Shown here: positions 5,824 to 12,158 of the stretch, one piece after another
Position numbering within the stretch: position 1 is the first letter of the stretch
How the letters are laid out: each line of letters starts with the position of its first letter
Assembly (NCBI GenBank): GCA_021797225.1
Contig: JAKAAE010000035.1
Coordinates: 1-12,158 of the forward strand
DNA length: 12,158 nucleotides
Direction: 5' to 3'
Origin: Thermoplasmata archaeon
GTDB lineage: Archaea; Thermoplasmatota; Thermoplasmata; Thermoplasmatales; Thermoplasmataceae
Program-made: the position numbers and the translations under genes
The notes under the pieces: model-generated
Database searches by the model: none
What the model was told of the DNA's origin: nothing
What the model saw: the letters and a program-made list of their open reading frames with translations, nothing else

Positions 5824-7062
5824 ATGAGTGAGAGTGAGAAACAAATAGATGTAGTCGAAGAGGCGCAGACAGTTGGCGGAGCCTTAAAGGTAATTATCCC
5901 GGTAGCTTTGGGAATGTTTCTGGTTGGTTTCGATGCTGATCTATACTTTTTCGGTGGTACATTTATAACCACCATAATACATGTGAATGCGTTTTATATA
6001 GGTGTAGCATCTTCAGGGTTTGCAGCAGGCATAGCAATATTCAGTGTCATCGGAGGATATATATTTGATAAGATTACTACTAGAAACGGCATAATTATTT
6101 CACTTGCTATAATATCAATTTTTTCGACACTAACAGGTTTTGTGACAAATCAATATGAATTAGTTGCATATCGTTTTCTTGTCGGATTCGGAACAGGTAT
6201 GATTCAACCCGAAATTATTGCTTTCCTTGGTGATATCAGACCGGAAAGAAGGCAGACTGTGATAGCTTCTGAAGGTATAGCATTTGGATTGGGATTATTT
6301 GTTGCACCGTACATATTTTCTGCATATTCAACCCTTGCAACCTTCGATATACCATTTATAATAGCTGGAATTTCAGGACTCGCTTTAATAGTTGTTGTTC
6401 TTGCACTTGTTCCGTCAAAATATAAAGCATACAAAAAACCTGAGAAAAGTATAATTGAAGTTATTAACAAACCCCTTATCTTTATATCTGCTTCGTTTTT
6501 ATTTTTTGGAATTTCTTATTTTGCATTCGAAAGTTATGCAACTCCCTATATGGAGGCTTACGGATTTTCAAAAGGAGCGGCAGCGGTAGCATTTTCAACA
6601 TTTGGCCTTGCCTTGCTGATTGCAACTCTACCGGGTGGCATTATAGGAGATAAATTTAAGAGAAAACTAGTAATAATAGCTTCTGCCATTATCATGGTAA
6701 TAGCCAATGTAATGATGTTTATACAAACACCTATATTCCTCGTGATTACACTCAGCATAATTCTATTCGGGGCCGGCTACGGTATATATGGAAATGTGTC
6801 AGCATTTGCTCAGGAAACAGTAGAGGATCAGTGGAGAGGTTCTGCTGTGGGCTTTATGTTTTTGATATTTAATATAGGCTCACTTGTAGGCGGAACTCTT
6901 ATGGGGGCTGCTATCAGTTTAGTTGGATACCGTATGGCAGGCTTATACGTGATGATTATACCTATGATACTCAGTTTCATACTTATAACACTAACACCTA
7001 AGATTAAGATCCCTTCAGGAGGTAAGTCGAGTAAAACAAAGAAAGTGATAGAGCCGGAATAA
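5824..7062 (+). CDS. Major facilitator superfamily transporter, probably proton-coupled importer
   Basis: This 412-residue protein has the twelve-helix MFS pattern. Residues 1-20 are a short acidic cytoplasmic tail. Helix 1 contains 'GFDADLYFFG' (35-44) with two acidic residues, D37 and D39, as in the H+-coupled sugar and organic-acid symporter branches ('FDxxD'). Motif A appears twice, as 'GGYIFDKITTRNG' (77-89) between helices 2 and 3 and as 'GGIIGDKFKRK' (271-281) between helices 8 and 9. 'RFLVGFGTGMIQPE' (117-130) is the helix 4 signature and a basic central loop lies at about 198-215. The tail is basic ('KSSKTKKVIEPE'). The substrate is not predictable. Convergence with an M20D gene, near further peptidases, suggests peptides, amino acid derivatives or carboxylates. 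The TTAACAGTAT element upstream recurs before the first M20D gene. Confidence 0.92.
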   Translation: MSESEKQIDVVEEAQTVGGALKVIIPVALGMFLVGFDADLYFFGGTFITTIIHVNAFYIGVASSGFAAGIAIFSVIGGYIFDKITTRNGIIISLAIISIFSTLTGFVTNQYELVAYRFLVGFGTGMIQPEIIAFLGDIRPERRQTVIASEGIAFGLGLFVAPYIFSAYSTLATFDIPFIIAGISGLALIVVVLALVPSKYKAYKKPEKSIIEVINKPLIFISASFLFFGISYFAFESYATPYMEAYGFSKGAAAVAFSTFGLALLIATLPGGIIGDKFKRKLVIIASAIIMVIANVMMFIQTPIFLVITLSIILFGAGYGIYGNVSAFAQETVEDQWRGSAVGFMFLIFNIGSLVGGTLMGAAISLVGYRMAGLYVMIIPMILSFILITLTPKIKIPSGGKSSKTKKVIEPE

Positions 7063-7095
7063 TAATATTTTTTTTAAAAATAATATATAATATGA
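7063..7095. terminator. T/A-rich convergent terminator
   Basis: Right after the MFS stop, the plus strand carries an eight-T run (about 7068-7076), then A-rich DNA that reads as a T-rich tract on the other strand (TTATTTTTAAAAAAAA on minus). It could end the rightward MFS transcript by a U-tract. It lies about 55 bases past the stop of the leftward M20D gene and could end that one too. Confidence 0.5.
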
Positions 7096-7146
7096 ATTTA
7101 ATTTTCATTATTATAGGTAGGAATAGCTGTCAAAATTGTTAAATTT

Positions 7147-8298
7147 TTAGGACTGTGTCAGCCGGAGAGCAAGTTTTGCCAATAGATTCACTCCAGTTTC
7201 CAGGGAAGTTTCATCTATGTCAAATTCGGGGCTATGATTGGGCGCGGTTATTCCTTTTTCTTTATTTGATATTCCAAGTCTATAAAAAGTACCTTTTCTT
7301 TGTTGAAGGTAATAACCAAAATCTTCGCCACCAAGTGCCTGATTTACCTCTACAACACGATCCTTTCCAATGAGATTCTCTGCTTCCTCTTTGAGTATTG
7401 AAGTTACATACGGGTCGTTTACCATTACTGGATAACCGTATTCATACACATATTCAAAATCTATGCCGTAGGCTGCTTTTAATCCATTCATAATATGTTC
7501 TATTGATTCCTTTGCCTTATCCCGATCGTCCTGTGAAACTGTTCTCACTGTACCTGATAGATCAACCTTATCAGCAAGTACATTATGTCGGTAACCACCA
7601 TTGAATGTTCCAACAGTTATTGCGGAAGCAGATGTTTGGGAAAGAATTCTGGATACAACCGATTGAAGCATTACTACAAACTGAGATGCAACATAAATTG
7701 CATCTATTCCCCTTTCTGGCATGGAGCCATGCCCACCCTTTCCCTTGATTTTAATATAAAATGTATCCGAGTTTGCCGAAACCGCACCTGATCTATATCC
7801 AACATACCCACTAGGCAGTCTCGAATCTACATGTTGTCCAATTACATAGTCCACATTGTTTAGAAGCCCATCTTCTATCATTTTTATTGCCCCACCGGGT
7901 GGGTTTTCCTCAGCAGGTTGGAAAAACACCCTTATAGTTCCAGTGAATTTAGTTTTTTCAGATGTCAACTTCTTTGCCAGTCCCAGTACCATTGCTGTGT
8001 GAGCATCATGACCACAGGCATGCATAATCCCGTCATTAATGGATTTGTATTCTTTATCATTTACTTCCTGAACAGGCAGAGCATCTATATCCGCTCTGAC
8101 TGCAACAGTTTTACCTTTTCCGTCCCCTTTAATGTCTGCATACACTCCAGTACCCGCGATTCTTACCGGTGCCAATCCCATTTTTTTGAGTTCATTTACA
8201 ATAAACTCTGATGTTTTTTCTTCTTTGAACGATAGCTCAGGACGCGCATGAATATATCTTCTTATTTGTACTGTATACTCTTCAATTTCTGACTCCAT
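7147..8298 (-). CDS. Second M20D-family metallo-amidohydrolase
   Basis: This 383-residue paralogue of the enzyme at 2482-3624 is alignable from end to end with almost no gaps; roughly half the positions look identical by eye. The metal site is complete: C95 and H97 in 'HACGHDAH', catalytic E130 and metal E131 in 'QPAEE', H156 in 'GQH', H355 in 'NHSPEF'. 'RADIDALPV' (68-76), 'GKGGHGSMPE' (186-195, dimerisation domain) and 'LGGEDFGYYL' (322-331) are also present. Differences cluster after the 'GQH' motif ('VDSRLPSGYVGYRSG' against 'IMGFMPAGHVAIYYK') and before the last metal ligand, regions expected to shape the substrate pocket, so the two enzymes may have different substrates. Start ATG 8298 has its own TATA box. 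It lies 62 bases downstream of the dipeptidase operon on the same strand and converges with the MFS gene. Confidence 0.93.
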   Translation of the reverse strand: MESEIEEYTVQIRRYIHARPELSFKEEKTSEFIVNELKKMGLAPVRIAGTGVYADIKGDGKGKTVAVRADIDALPVQEVNDKEYKSINDGIMHACGHDAHTAMVLGLAKKLTSEKTKFTGTIRVFFQPAEENPPGGAIKMIEDGLLNNVDYVIGQHVDSRLPSGYVGYRSGAVSANSDTFYIKIKGKGGHGSMPERGIDAIYVASQFVVMLQSVVSRILSQTSASAITVGTFNGGYRHNVLADKVDLSGTVRTVSQDDRDKAKESIEHIMNGLKAAYGIDFEYVYEYGYPVMVNDPYVTSILKEEAENLIGKDRVVEVNQALGGEDFGYYLQQRKGTFYRLGISNKEKGITAPNHSPEFDIDETSLETGVNLLAKLALRLTQS

Positions 8299-8318
8299 AC
8301 AACTTTAATAGTTACAGG

Positions 8319-8330
8319 AATATAAAATAA
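8319..8330 (-). promoter_or_regulatory. TATA box of the second M20D gene
   Basis: The minus strand reads TTATTTTATATT, centred about 26 bases before ATG 8298, in the 62-base gap after the dipeptidase gene. It allows transcription independent of the upstream operon. Confidence 0.5.
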
Positions 8331-8360
8331 TCTATTTATTTAACCGGATATATACCAGAG

Positions 8361-9674
8361 TTACTGGAATTCAGATAGAAAATTCTTTGTATGCTCTATT
8401 GCCAGTCTAAAATTCTCTATACTGACGCTTTCATCAGGTGCGTGCGCCTTTGATATGTTATCCCCTACACCAATGGCACTTACTGCATTTTTAATTCCGA
8501 GTTCCCTAGTAAAAAGATCCATTGGTTGTGTACCGGGCGAATTGAGCATGATTATCGGTTTTCGCCCATAAGTTTTTATTGCCGATGAGATCATTTTCTG
8601 TGCCAGTTCCGTGTCTGGGGCAGTCCTTACTGGATATTCCATACCAAGTGGATTCATTTCAAGATCAAAGCCCATCTTTCGTAAGTAATCTTTCATGGAA
8701 TCAAATATAATTTCCGGATCCTGATCTGGAACCAGCCTGAAATCCACTTTTGCCTTTGCTTCTGCGGGTAAAACAGTTTTTGCTCCTTCTCCAGCATATC
8801 CTGATATAATGCCTGCTATATTGCATGTGGGGCTTGTAAATAATTCCTTAATTATTCTCTCTTTATCATCAAACATGAAATTTTTAAGGCCATAGGAACT
8901 CTTCATCCTTTCAATATTGAATGGATAATCCTTTAGAATATTCAAATCATTGTTAGATAGCGGGGTAATATTATCATAAAAGCCAGGTATCTCTACTTTA
9001 TTATTATCATAGACACTATCTAATGCATTTATAAGATTCCAGGCAGGACTAGGGGCTATCGCAGCCAATGAAGAATGCAGATCTGTTGTTCCAGTCCTAC
9101 TTTTAAGTTCTACATATAATAACCCTTTAACTCCAAGGGCTATAACGGGCCTATTCTCTTCTCCTACCTGGCTGCCCTCCATTATAACGTCATCCGCTGC
9201 AAATCTATCTTTATTTTTTACGATAAATTCTTTGAGATTGGGACTACCGATTTCTTCTTCCCCTTCGTATAAAAATTTTAAGTTGACATGTAGCTCATTA
9301 TTTTCTAGCGCCTTCTCGATGCCGAAAATTCTAGCCATCAGTGTCCCCTTATTGTCTGCCGCTCCCCTTGCGTAAATCCTTCCATGGTCTTCGGATGCCG
9401 CAAAAGGTTCATGTGTCCACTCATTTTCCGGGTCTATTGGTTGAACATCATAATGGTTGTACACCAAAAGTGTTTTAGGAGCGCCTGTAAAGTACTCTCC
9501 ATAAACAACAGGATTTCCAGACGTTTGTATTATTTCGCTTTTAATTCCCATATTTTTAAGTAACGCTTTCAGAAATGAAGCTGCCTCATTTATGCCGGTT
9601 CCTTTTGCAGACATTGATGGTATCTTTAGAATTCTTTTATATGCATCAAGCATTTCATTGAAATCTATAACCAT
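8361..9674 (-). CDS. M20-family metallopeptidase, dipeptidase/carnosinase-like
   Basis: 437 residues from ATG 9674. This is an M20 enzyme of the dipeptidase (CNDP/ArgE/DapE-like) branch, distinct from the two M20D proteins. Visible metal and catalytic residues: H74 and D76 in 'NHYDVQP', bridging D107 in 'GAADNKG', base and metal glutamates E140 and E141 in 'EGEEEIGS', H200 in 'TDLHSS' (dimerisation domain, substrate His), and H411 in 'KAHAPDES'. The metal residue usually seen as 'ISD' reads 'IMEGSQ' (E166), which the family tolerates. It should hydrolyse dipeptides or short peptides in the cytoplasm. The frame stays open for 27 more codons (to 9755), but those overlap the upstream gene and are not family-like. 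ATG 9674 follows that gene's stop by one base and has a good Shine-Dalgarno site. It is co-transcribed with the amidohydrolase before it. Confidence 0.92.
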   Translation of the reverse strand: MVIDFNEMLDAYKRILKIPSMSAKGTGINEAASFLKALLKNMGIKSEIIQTSGNPVVYGEYFTGAPKTLLVYNHYDVQPIDPENEWTHEPFAASEDHGRIYARGAADNKGTLMARIFGIEKALENNELHVNLKFLYEGEEEIGSPNLKEFIVKNKDRFAADDVIMEGSQVGEENRPVIALGVKGLLYVELKSRTGTTDLHSSLAAIAPSPAWNLINALDSVYDNNKVEIPGFYDNITPLSNNDLNILKDYPFNIERMKSSYGLKNFMFDDKERIIKELFTSPTCNIAGIISGYAGEGAKTVLPAEAKAKVDFRLVPDQDPEIIFDSMKDYLRKMGFDLEMNPLGMEYPVRTAPDTELAQKMISSAIKTYGRKPIIMLNSPGTQPMDLFTRELGIKNAVSAIGVGDNISKAHAPDESVSIENFRLAIEHTKNFLSEFQ

Positions 9675-9675
9675 T

Positions 9676-10875
9676 CTAAAGCACCTCTTTCCCGCCCAAA
9701 TATACGTGGTTAATTCTGGAAATATCAGAAATATTCTCAGAAGGATTTCCATCAATAACTAAAATGTCAGCATTATAATCCGCAGATAAGCGCCCCTTAT
9801 GAATCCCTATGTTATTGACGTTTCCAGTTGCAGACCTCAGGGCATCTATGGGACTCATATCTCCGTATTTTGTCATAAGTATAAGTTCATTCCAGTTTTT
9901 GCCAATATCTATATCCTTACCCGTTTCAAATCCGAGATCTGTACCGCACAGGATATTTATTCCAAGCTCCTTGGCTTTTGGCAATACATGTTTTATGCCA
10001 TCTATTACATCAGTAATTTTTTCTAGACCCCACGCACTTACACCTAGTTGCTTTCCATATTTAACCAGAAGTTCCTGTATAGAAAGTGTTGGGGTTAGTG
10101 ATACACTATATTCTGCCATTAATTTAAGGGTTTTATCTGATGCTAAGGTTGCATGCTCTATAGTTTTAACACCGGAGACTACTGCATTTTTAATACCCTG
10201 ATCGCCATGGGCATGGGCTGCAACATATGTTCCAGATTTTCTTGCCTCGTTAACAATAGCTTTAATCTCCTCTATTGTAAATTGTTCCTGATCTGGTCTG
10301 TCTTTCTGAGAAAGCACACCACCAGTGCTAAAAATTTTTATGAAGTCACCTCCCTGCCTGAGCACAGTTCTTGCACCCTTTATGCATTCATCAACTCCAT
10401 CACATATTTGGGACATACCACGGTCTTCATTCCATTTAATAGGTATCGTATGAGAAAATTCCCCGTGCCCAAATGTTTGGCTGAGAGGTTTTCCCGCAGC
10501 GATTATATCTGGTCCAGTTAAATAACCCTTCCTTATTGCGTCCCTGAGATAAATTGCATTTGTTCCTCCACAGTCACGTACAGTGGTGAAACCCGCTTTA
10601 AGCAACTTATCTAGCCATGGAATGGTTTCAAGTAGTTTAGCGTTAGGGTCCTCTATCAATGATTCCATAATTAGATTCCCTGATTTAGCGCCTGTAAGGT
10701 GTATGTGAGCATCTATCATACCGGGCATTATAAATGCGTCTTTATACTCTCTGATATCGTCTGACTTAATGTTATTTCCGACCTCCCTGATAATACCATC
10801 TTCTACCAACACTGAATTGGCGTTCAAAATATTATTTCCATCAAATAGGGTCTTTCCTTTTATAACATACTTCAT
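9676..10875 (-). CDS. Metal-dependent amidohydrolase, Xaa-Pro-dipeptidase/imidazolonepropionase-like
   Basis: This 399-residue protein has the cyclic amidohydrolase (TIM-barrel) plan. An N-terminal beta-sandwich strand set ('VIKGKTLFDG', 'SVLVEDGIIREVG') leads to 'MPGMIDAHIHL' with metal ligands H57 and H59. Then come K180 in 'GGDFIKIFSTGG' (candidate carbamylated lysine), the 'AHAHG' block at 220-224, H241 in 'TIEHAT' and D313 in 'GTDLGFET'. A C-terminal return to the beta-sandwich ('GRLSADYNADILVIDGNP', 361-378) closes the fold. Characterised relatives with this motif set include Xaa-Pro- and Xaa-Arg/Lys-type dipeptidases, whereas automatic annotation often says imidazolonepropionase-like. 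Being first in an operon with an M20 dipeptidase supports a peptide substrate. It is cytoplasmic, of normal length and without defects. The start ATG 10875 has a TATA box at the leaderless distance. Confidence 0.9.
   Translation of the reverse strand: MKYVIKGKTLFDGNNILNANSVLVEDGIIREVGNNIKSDDIREYKDAFIMPGMIDAHIHLTGAKSGNLIMESLIEDPNAKLLETIPWLDKLLKAGFTTVRDCGGTNAIYLRDAIRKGYLTGPDIIAAGKPLSQTFGHGEFSHTIPIKWNEDRGMSQICDGVDECIKGARTVLRQGGDFIKIFSTGGVLSQKDRPDQEQFTIEEIKAIVNEARKSGTYVAAHAHGDQGIKNAVVSGVKTIEHATLASDKTLKLMAEYSVSLTPTLSIQELLVKYGKQLGVSAWGLEKITDVIDGIKHVLPKAKELGINILCGTDLGFETGKDIDIGKNWNELILMTKYGDMSPIDALRSATGNVNNIGIHKGRLSADYNADILVIDGNPSENISDISRINHVYLGGKEVL
9682..9687 (-). promoter_or_regulatory. Shine-Dalgarno site deciding the dipeptidase start
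   Basis: GAGGTG on the minus strand, a strong match to the archaeal anti-SD, ends seven bases before ATG 9674 and lies within the end of the upstream gene. It fixes the start at 9674 instead of the longer ATG at 9755. Confidence 0.75.
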
Positions 10876-10895
10876 AAAAATATAACTTTAAATGA

Positions 10896-10903
10896 TTTAT
10901 AAA
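10896..10903 (-). promoter_or_regulatory. TATA box of the amidohydrolase-dipeptidase operon
   Basis: TTTATAAA, near the archaeal consensus, is centred 24-25 bases before ATG 10875. It implies a leaderless mRNA and shows that the RNA candidate further upstream is not simply a 5' leader of this operon. Confidence 0.65.
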
Positions 10904-10957
10904 CGTATTCATTGTTCATCCGCTATTTAAAAGATTGTGTGTATTCAAACATAAATT

Positions 10958-11090
10958 AAAAATTTTCAATCAATTTCAATATTTGGGATACTAGCAGGTA
11001 TGAGGCAATGGGTCTGACTACGCCACCAAATCCTTTCCTGGTCTAAGTCAGGTTATACAGAACCAGTAAGTTCCAGCACTAACCCCATTT
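10958..11090 (-). ncRNA. Candidate small structured RNA (unidentified)
   Basis: Within a 298-base gene-free gap lies a distinctly GC-richer block with nested self-complementarity. Outer stem: AATGGG (11084-11089) with CCCATT (11007-11012). Inner stem: CTGACT (11046-11051) with AGTCAG (11014-11019), carrying ACCA/TGGT inside it. A small hairpin GGTT/AACC with a six-base loop lies between. Together they make a multi-branch fold closed by the outer stem. On the minus strand a TATA-like TATTTATAGA (11111-11120) would place the transcription start near 11090, exactly at the outer stem, and a T5 run (10958-10962) could end it. The plus strand folds similarly, so the strand is a preference only. It lacks tRNA arms, TPP riboswitch core motifs and 5S rRNA motifs. 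A decayed repeat or a DNA-level element remains possible. Confidence 0.35.
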
Positions 11091-11110
11091 GTTCTACGTC
11101 TCATTATATT

Positions 11111-11120
11111 TCTATAAATA
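11111..11120 (-). promoter_or_regulatory. TATA-like box of the RNA candidate
   Basis: TATTTATAGA on the minus strand, centred near 11115, predicts a start about 25 bases on, at roughly 11090, where the outer stem of the RNA candidate begins. The neighbourhood is AT-rich, so a chance match is possible. Confidence 0.3.
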
Positions 11121-11137
11121 ATTAAACCGGATATATT

Positions 11138-11161
11138 AAAATAAAAAATAGACTTTGTCTT
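11138..11161 (-). terminator. Hairpin plus T-tract terminator of the 121-residue protein gene
   Basis: Thirteen bases after the stop codon the minus strand has AGAC-AAA-GTCT, a small 4-bp hairpin, followed by A, then T6, then ATTTT. This resembles an intrinsic terminator and would separate the membrane protein transcript from the RNA candidate downstream. Confidence 0.5.
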
Positions 11162-11173
11162 ATGTTTGTAATA

Positions 11174-11539
11174 TTATAGTATCAGTAGGAACCCGCCAAT
11201 TATATCCAGTATTGGGCCTATTACGAACCCACCACCCAGAAAGAGTATAATAAATCCAAGAATTATTATGATAATTCCATTAGCCAGTTTATCTTTACTG
11301 CGCGTTCCCCTGGCCATGGAGTATATGATATATGCAAGTATTATCCATATAACAGGCAAAATTGCCATAAGCACTGAACTTCCTATTACTGCAAAACCCG
11401 CAGGATTGAAAAACATGAGCTGGGCAGCTCCAGCAAGCCCTGTAATGAACAGAAGAAGCAATGCCAAAATTCCCGAGATCATTACTATAACTGAACCTAG
11501 TGTTGTTATTAGATACCTTATTCTAGCGTTTGAAGCCAT
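11174..11539 (-). CDS. Small four-helix membrane protein, unknown function
   Basis: The 121 residues form about four transmembrane helices: 9-32 ('YLITTLGSVIVMISGILALLL'), 48-73 ('GFAVIGSSVLMAILPVIWIILAY'), 86-101 ('NGIIIIILGFIILFLG') and 103-121, which ends the chain in 'DIIGGFLLIL'. A short basic loop 'ARGTRSKDK' separates helices 2 and 3. The Gly-rich ending 'GGGFVIGPILDIIGGFLLIL' looks like the terminal pattern of small archaeal membrane proteins of unknown function. I cannot name the family. There are no cysteines or histidines and no catalytic-looking residues. A TATA box sits at leaderless distance from ATG 11539 and a hairpin-T terminator follows, so it appears to be a single-gene transcription unit. 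Real gene: likely. Function: unknown. Confidence 0.75.
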   Translation of the reverse strand: MASNARIRYLITTLGSVIVMISGILALLLLFITGLAGAAQLMFFNPAGFAVIGSSVLMAILPVIWIILAYIIYSMARGTRSKDKLANGIIIIILGFIILFLGGGFVIGPILDIIGGFLLIL

Positions 11540-11555
11540 TCTACTATATAATAAT

Positions 11556-11568
11556 CTTTATATAAAAA
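11556..11568 (-). promoter_or_regulatory. TATA box of the 121-residue protein gene
   Basis: A TTTTTATATAAAG element on the minus strand is centred about 23 bases before ATG 11539, fitting leaderless initiation. The remainder of the gap to the dehydrogenase (11569-11614) is AT-rich; it contains a GGAGGT with no usable start codon after it. Confidence 0.5.
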
Positions 11569-11614
11569 TATATGTTAAAATTTAAATTACCTCCTGTTTA
11601 TTCATATCATAACC

Positions 11615-12158
11615 TTATCTCTGACGCATTATTTTCCATACCTCATCAGGAAGTTTCTCCATCATATTGAACATGCTGGAACCGTATAAGGATTGCCCGC
11701 CATCAGCAGTAATAACATCTCCGTTGATATAGGATGCCATATCAGATATTAAAAATGCGGCTATTCCTGCTATTTCGCTCTTTGTTCCCAGCCTCCTCTC
11801 AGGATTTCCCTCTATTATTTCATTTTCATACTGCTCTCCGGGCAGAAGCCGTGACCATGCCCCTTCTGTCTTGAATGCACCAGGTGCAATTGCAACAGCC
11901 CTTATCCCAAAATGGCCCCACTCAGCGGCGAGGGACCTTGTCAATGCAAGTACCCCTGCCTTGGCTACAGCGGATGGGACAACATATCCGGATCCTGTCC
12001 ATGCATAAGTGGCAACTATGCTGAGGATTACCCCTTTTACAGAGTTTTTAATCCAGCGCTTTCCCATTTCCAGTGATGCGTATGAACTTCCGTTGAGCAC
12101 TATCCCTATTACAGTATCAAATGCTTTGGGACTGAGATCCTCAGTTTTACTGATAAAA
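11615..12158 (-). CDS. Short-chain dehydrogenase of 2,4-dienoyl-CoA reductase type, 5' end cut by window edge
   Basis: The frame is open to the right edge, so the N-terminus with the NADPH-binding Rossmann glycines is missing; about 180 C-terminal residues are present. The visible part begins 'FISKTEDLSPKAFDTVIGIVLNG', a standard SDR helix-4/5 region. Then come 'ATYAWTGSGYVVPSAVAKAG', 'RSLAAEWGHFGIRAVAIAPG', 'PERRLGTKSEIAGIAAFL' and 'SDMASYINGDVITADGG'. This closely follows mammalian-type 2,4-dienoyl-CoA reductase (DECR), including the unusual active site: the classical YxxxK is replaced by SxxxK ('SAVAK'), with a tyrosine supplied by the 'TYAWTGS' segment. The likely reaction is NADPH-dependent reduction of 2,4-dienoyl-CoA during beta-oxidation of unsaturated acyl chains. 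A generic SDR acting on another substrate is the alternative. The GTG at 12100 is an internal valine, not the start. The promoter and upstream neighbour are out of view. Confidence 0.88.
   Translation of the reverse strand, partial: FISKTEDLSPKAFDTVIGIVLNGSSYASLEMGKRWIKNSVKGVILSIVATYAWTGSGYVVPSAVAKAGVLALTRSLAAEWGHFGIRAVAIAPGAFKTEGAWSRLLPGEQYENEIIEGNPERRLGTKSEIAGIAAFLISDMASYINGDVITADGGQSLYGSSMFNMMEKLPDEVWKIMRQR

Noticed and set aside
9675..9755. A 27-codon N-terminal extension of the M20 dipeptidase starting at ATG 9755
   Set aside because: It overlaps the upstream amidohydrolase by 80 bases and its residues are not family-like. ATG 9674 has a strong Shine-Dalgarno site and follows the upstream stop by one base.
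9809..10201. A 130-residue plus-strand frame opposite the amidohydrolase gene
   Set aside because: Antisense to conserved metal-binding motifs of a real gene; no family features.
11001..11103. TPP riboswitch, tRNA or 5S rRNA at the GC-rich block
   Set aside because: CCTGA and GCGTAG resemble parts of the TPP aptamer, but the CTGAGA core and the TAAT loop are absent and the downstream operon has its own later TATA box. There is no T-arm motif, and the 5S loop C and GTTAAGCC-type blocks are missing.
11581..11608. GGAGGT and a seven-codon frame (MNKQEVI) after the dehydrogenase stop
   Set aside because: The SD-like sequence lies inside the mini-frame and no start codon follows at useful spacing; probably chance or the remnant of a lost gene.
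12098..12100. GTG at 12100 as start of the short-chain dehydrogenase
   Set aside because: The frame continues upstream to the window edge with clear SDR sequence, so this is an internal valine.
1..12158. CRISPR arrays, insertion sequences, toxin-antitoxin or defence genes
   Set aside because: I looked for regular direct repeats, transposase or integrase motifs and paired small operons and saw none.

Overview
The window reads as chromosomal DNA of an acidophilic heterotrophic archaeon of the Thermoplasmatales, most likely near Ferroplasma or a relative. This placement is inference. The supporting signs are AT-rich DNA, heavy use of ATA, AGA and AGG codons, very short spacers, and TATA-like boxes about 25 bases upstream of ATG codons (leaderless transcription). 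Shine-Dalgarno sites appear only at genes inside operons. No rRNA, tRNA, CRISPR array, transposase, integrase or phage gene is visible.

Layout: (1) 1-653, minus, a LigB-type extradiol dioxygenase cut by the left edge. (2) 734-1726, minus, a proline racemase-superfamily enzyme with both catalytic cysteines, followed upstream by a 200-residue protein of unknown function with a membrane-anchored C-terminus (1768-2370). (3) 2482-3624, minus, an M20D amidohydrolase/aminoacylase; its promoter is preceded by two TAACAG/CTGTTA inverted repeats. (4) 3789-5283, minus, a tight two-gene operon: a YeeE/YedE sulfur-compound transporter and a 91-residue two-helix membrane protein. (5) 5442-5633, plus, a 63-residue membrane protein divergent from the transporter. 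(6) 5824-7062, plus, a major facilitator transporter, convergent with (7) 7147-8298, minus, a second M20D enzyme. (8) 8361-10875, minus, a two-gene operon of an M20 dipeptidase-like enzyme and an Xaa-Pro-dipeptidase-like amidohydrolase. (9) 10876-11173, a gene-free stretch holding a GC-rich, self-complementary block that may encode a small structured RNA. (10) 11174-11539, minus, a 121-residue membrane protein. (11) 11615 to the right edge, minus, a short-chain dehydrogenase closely resembling 2,4-dienoyl-CoA reductase.

The common theme is scavenging. Two M20D amidohydrolases (N-acyl amino acids or amide conjugates), an M20 dipeptidase, a metal-dependent dipeptidase-like amidohydrolase, an MFS importer and a proline/hydroxyproline racemase-epimerase could together take up and dismantle short peptides and modified amino acids, as expected of an organism living on cell debris. 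The sulfur transporter pair and the dienoyl-CoA reductase belong to other pathways. No defence system or obviously new multi-gene machine is visible. The parts least explained by known families are the RNA candidate at about 10958-11090, the transporter with a missing N-repeat cysteine and an unknown small partner, and the repeated TAACAG elements.
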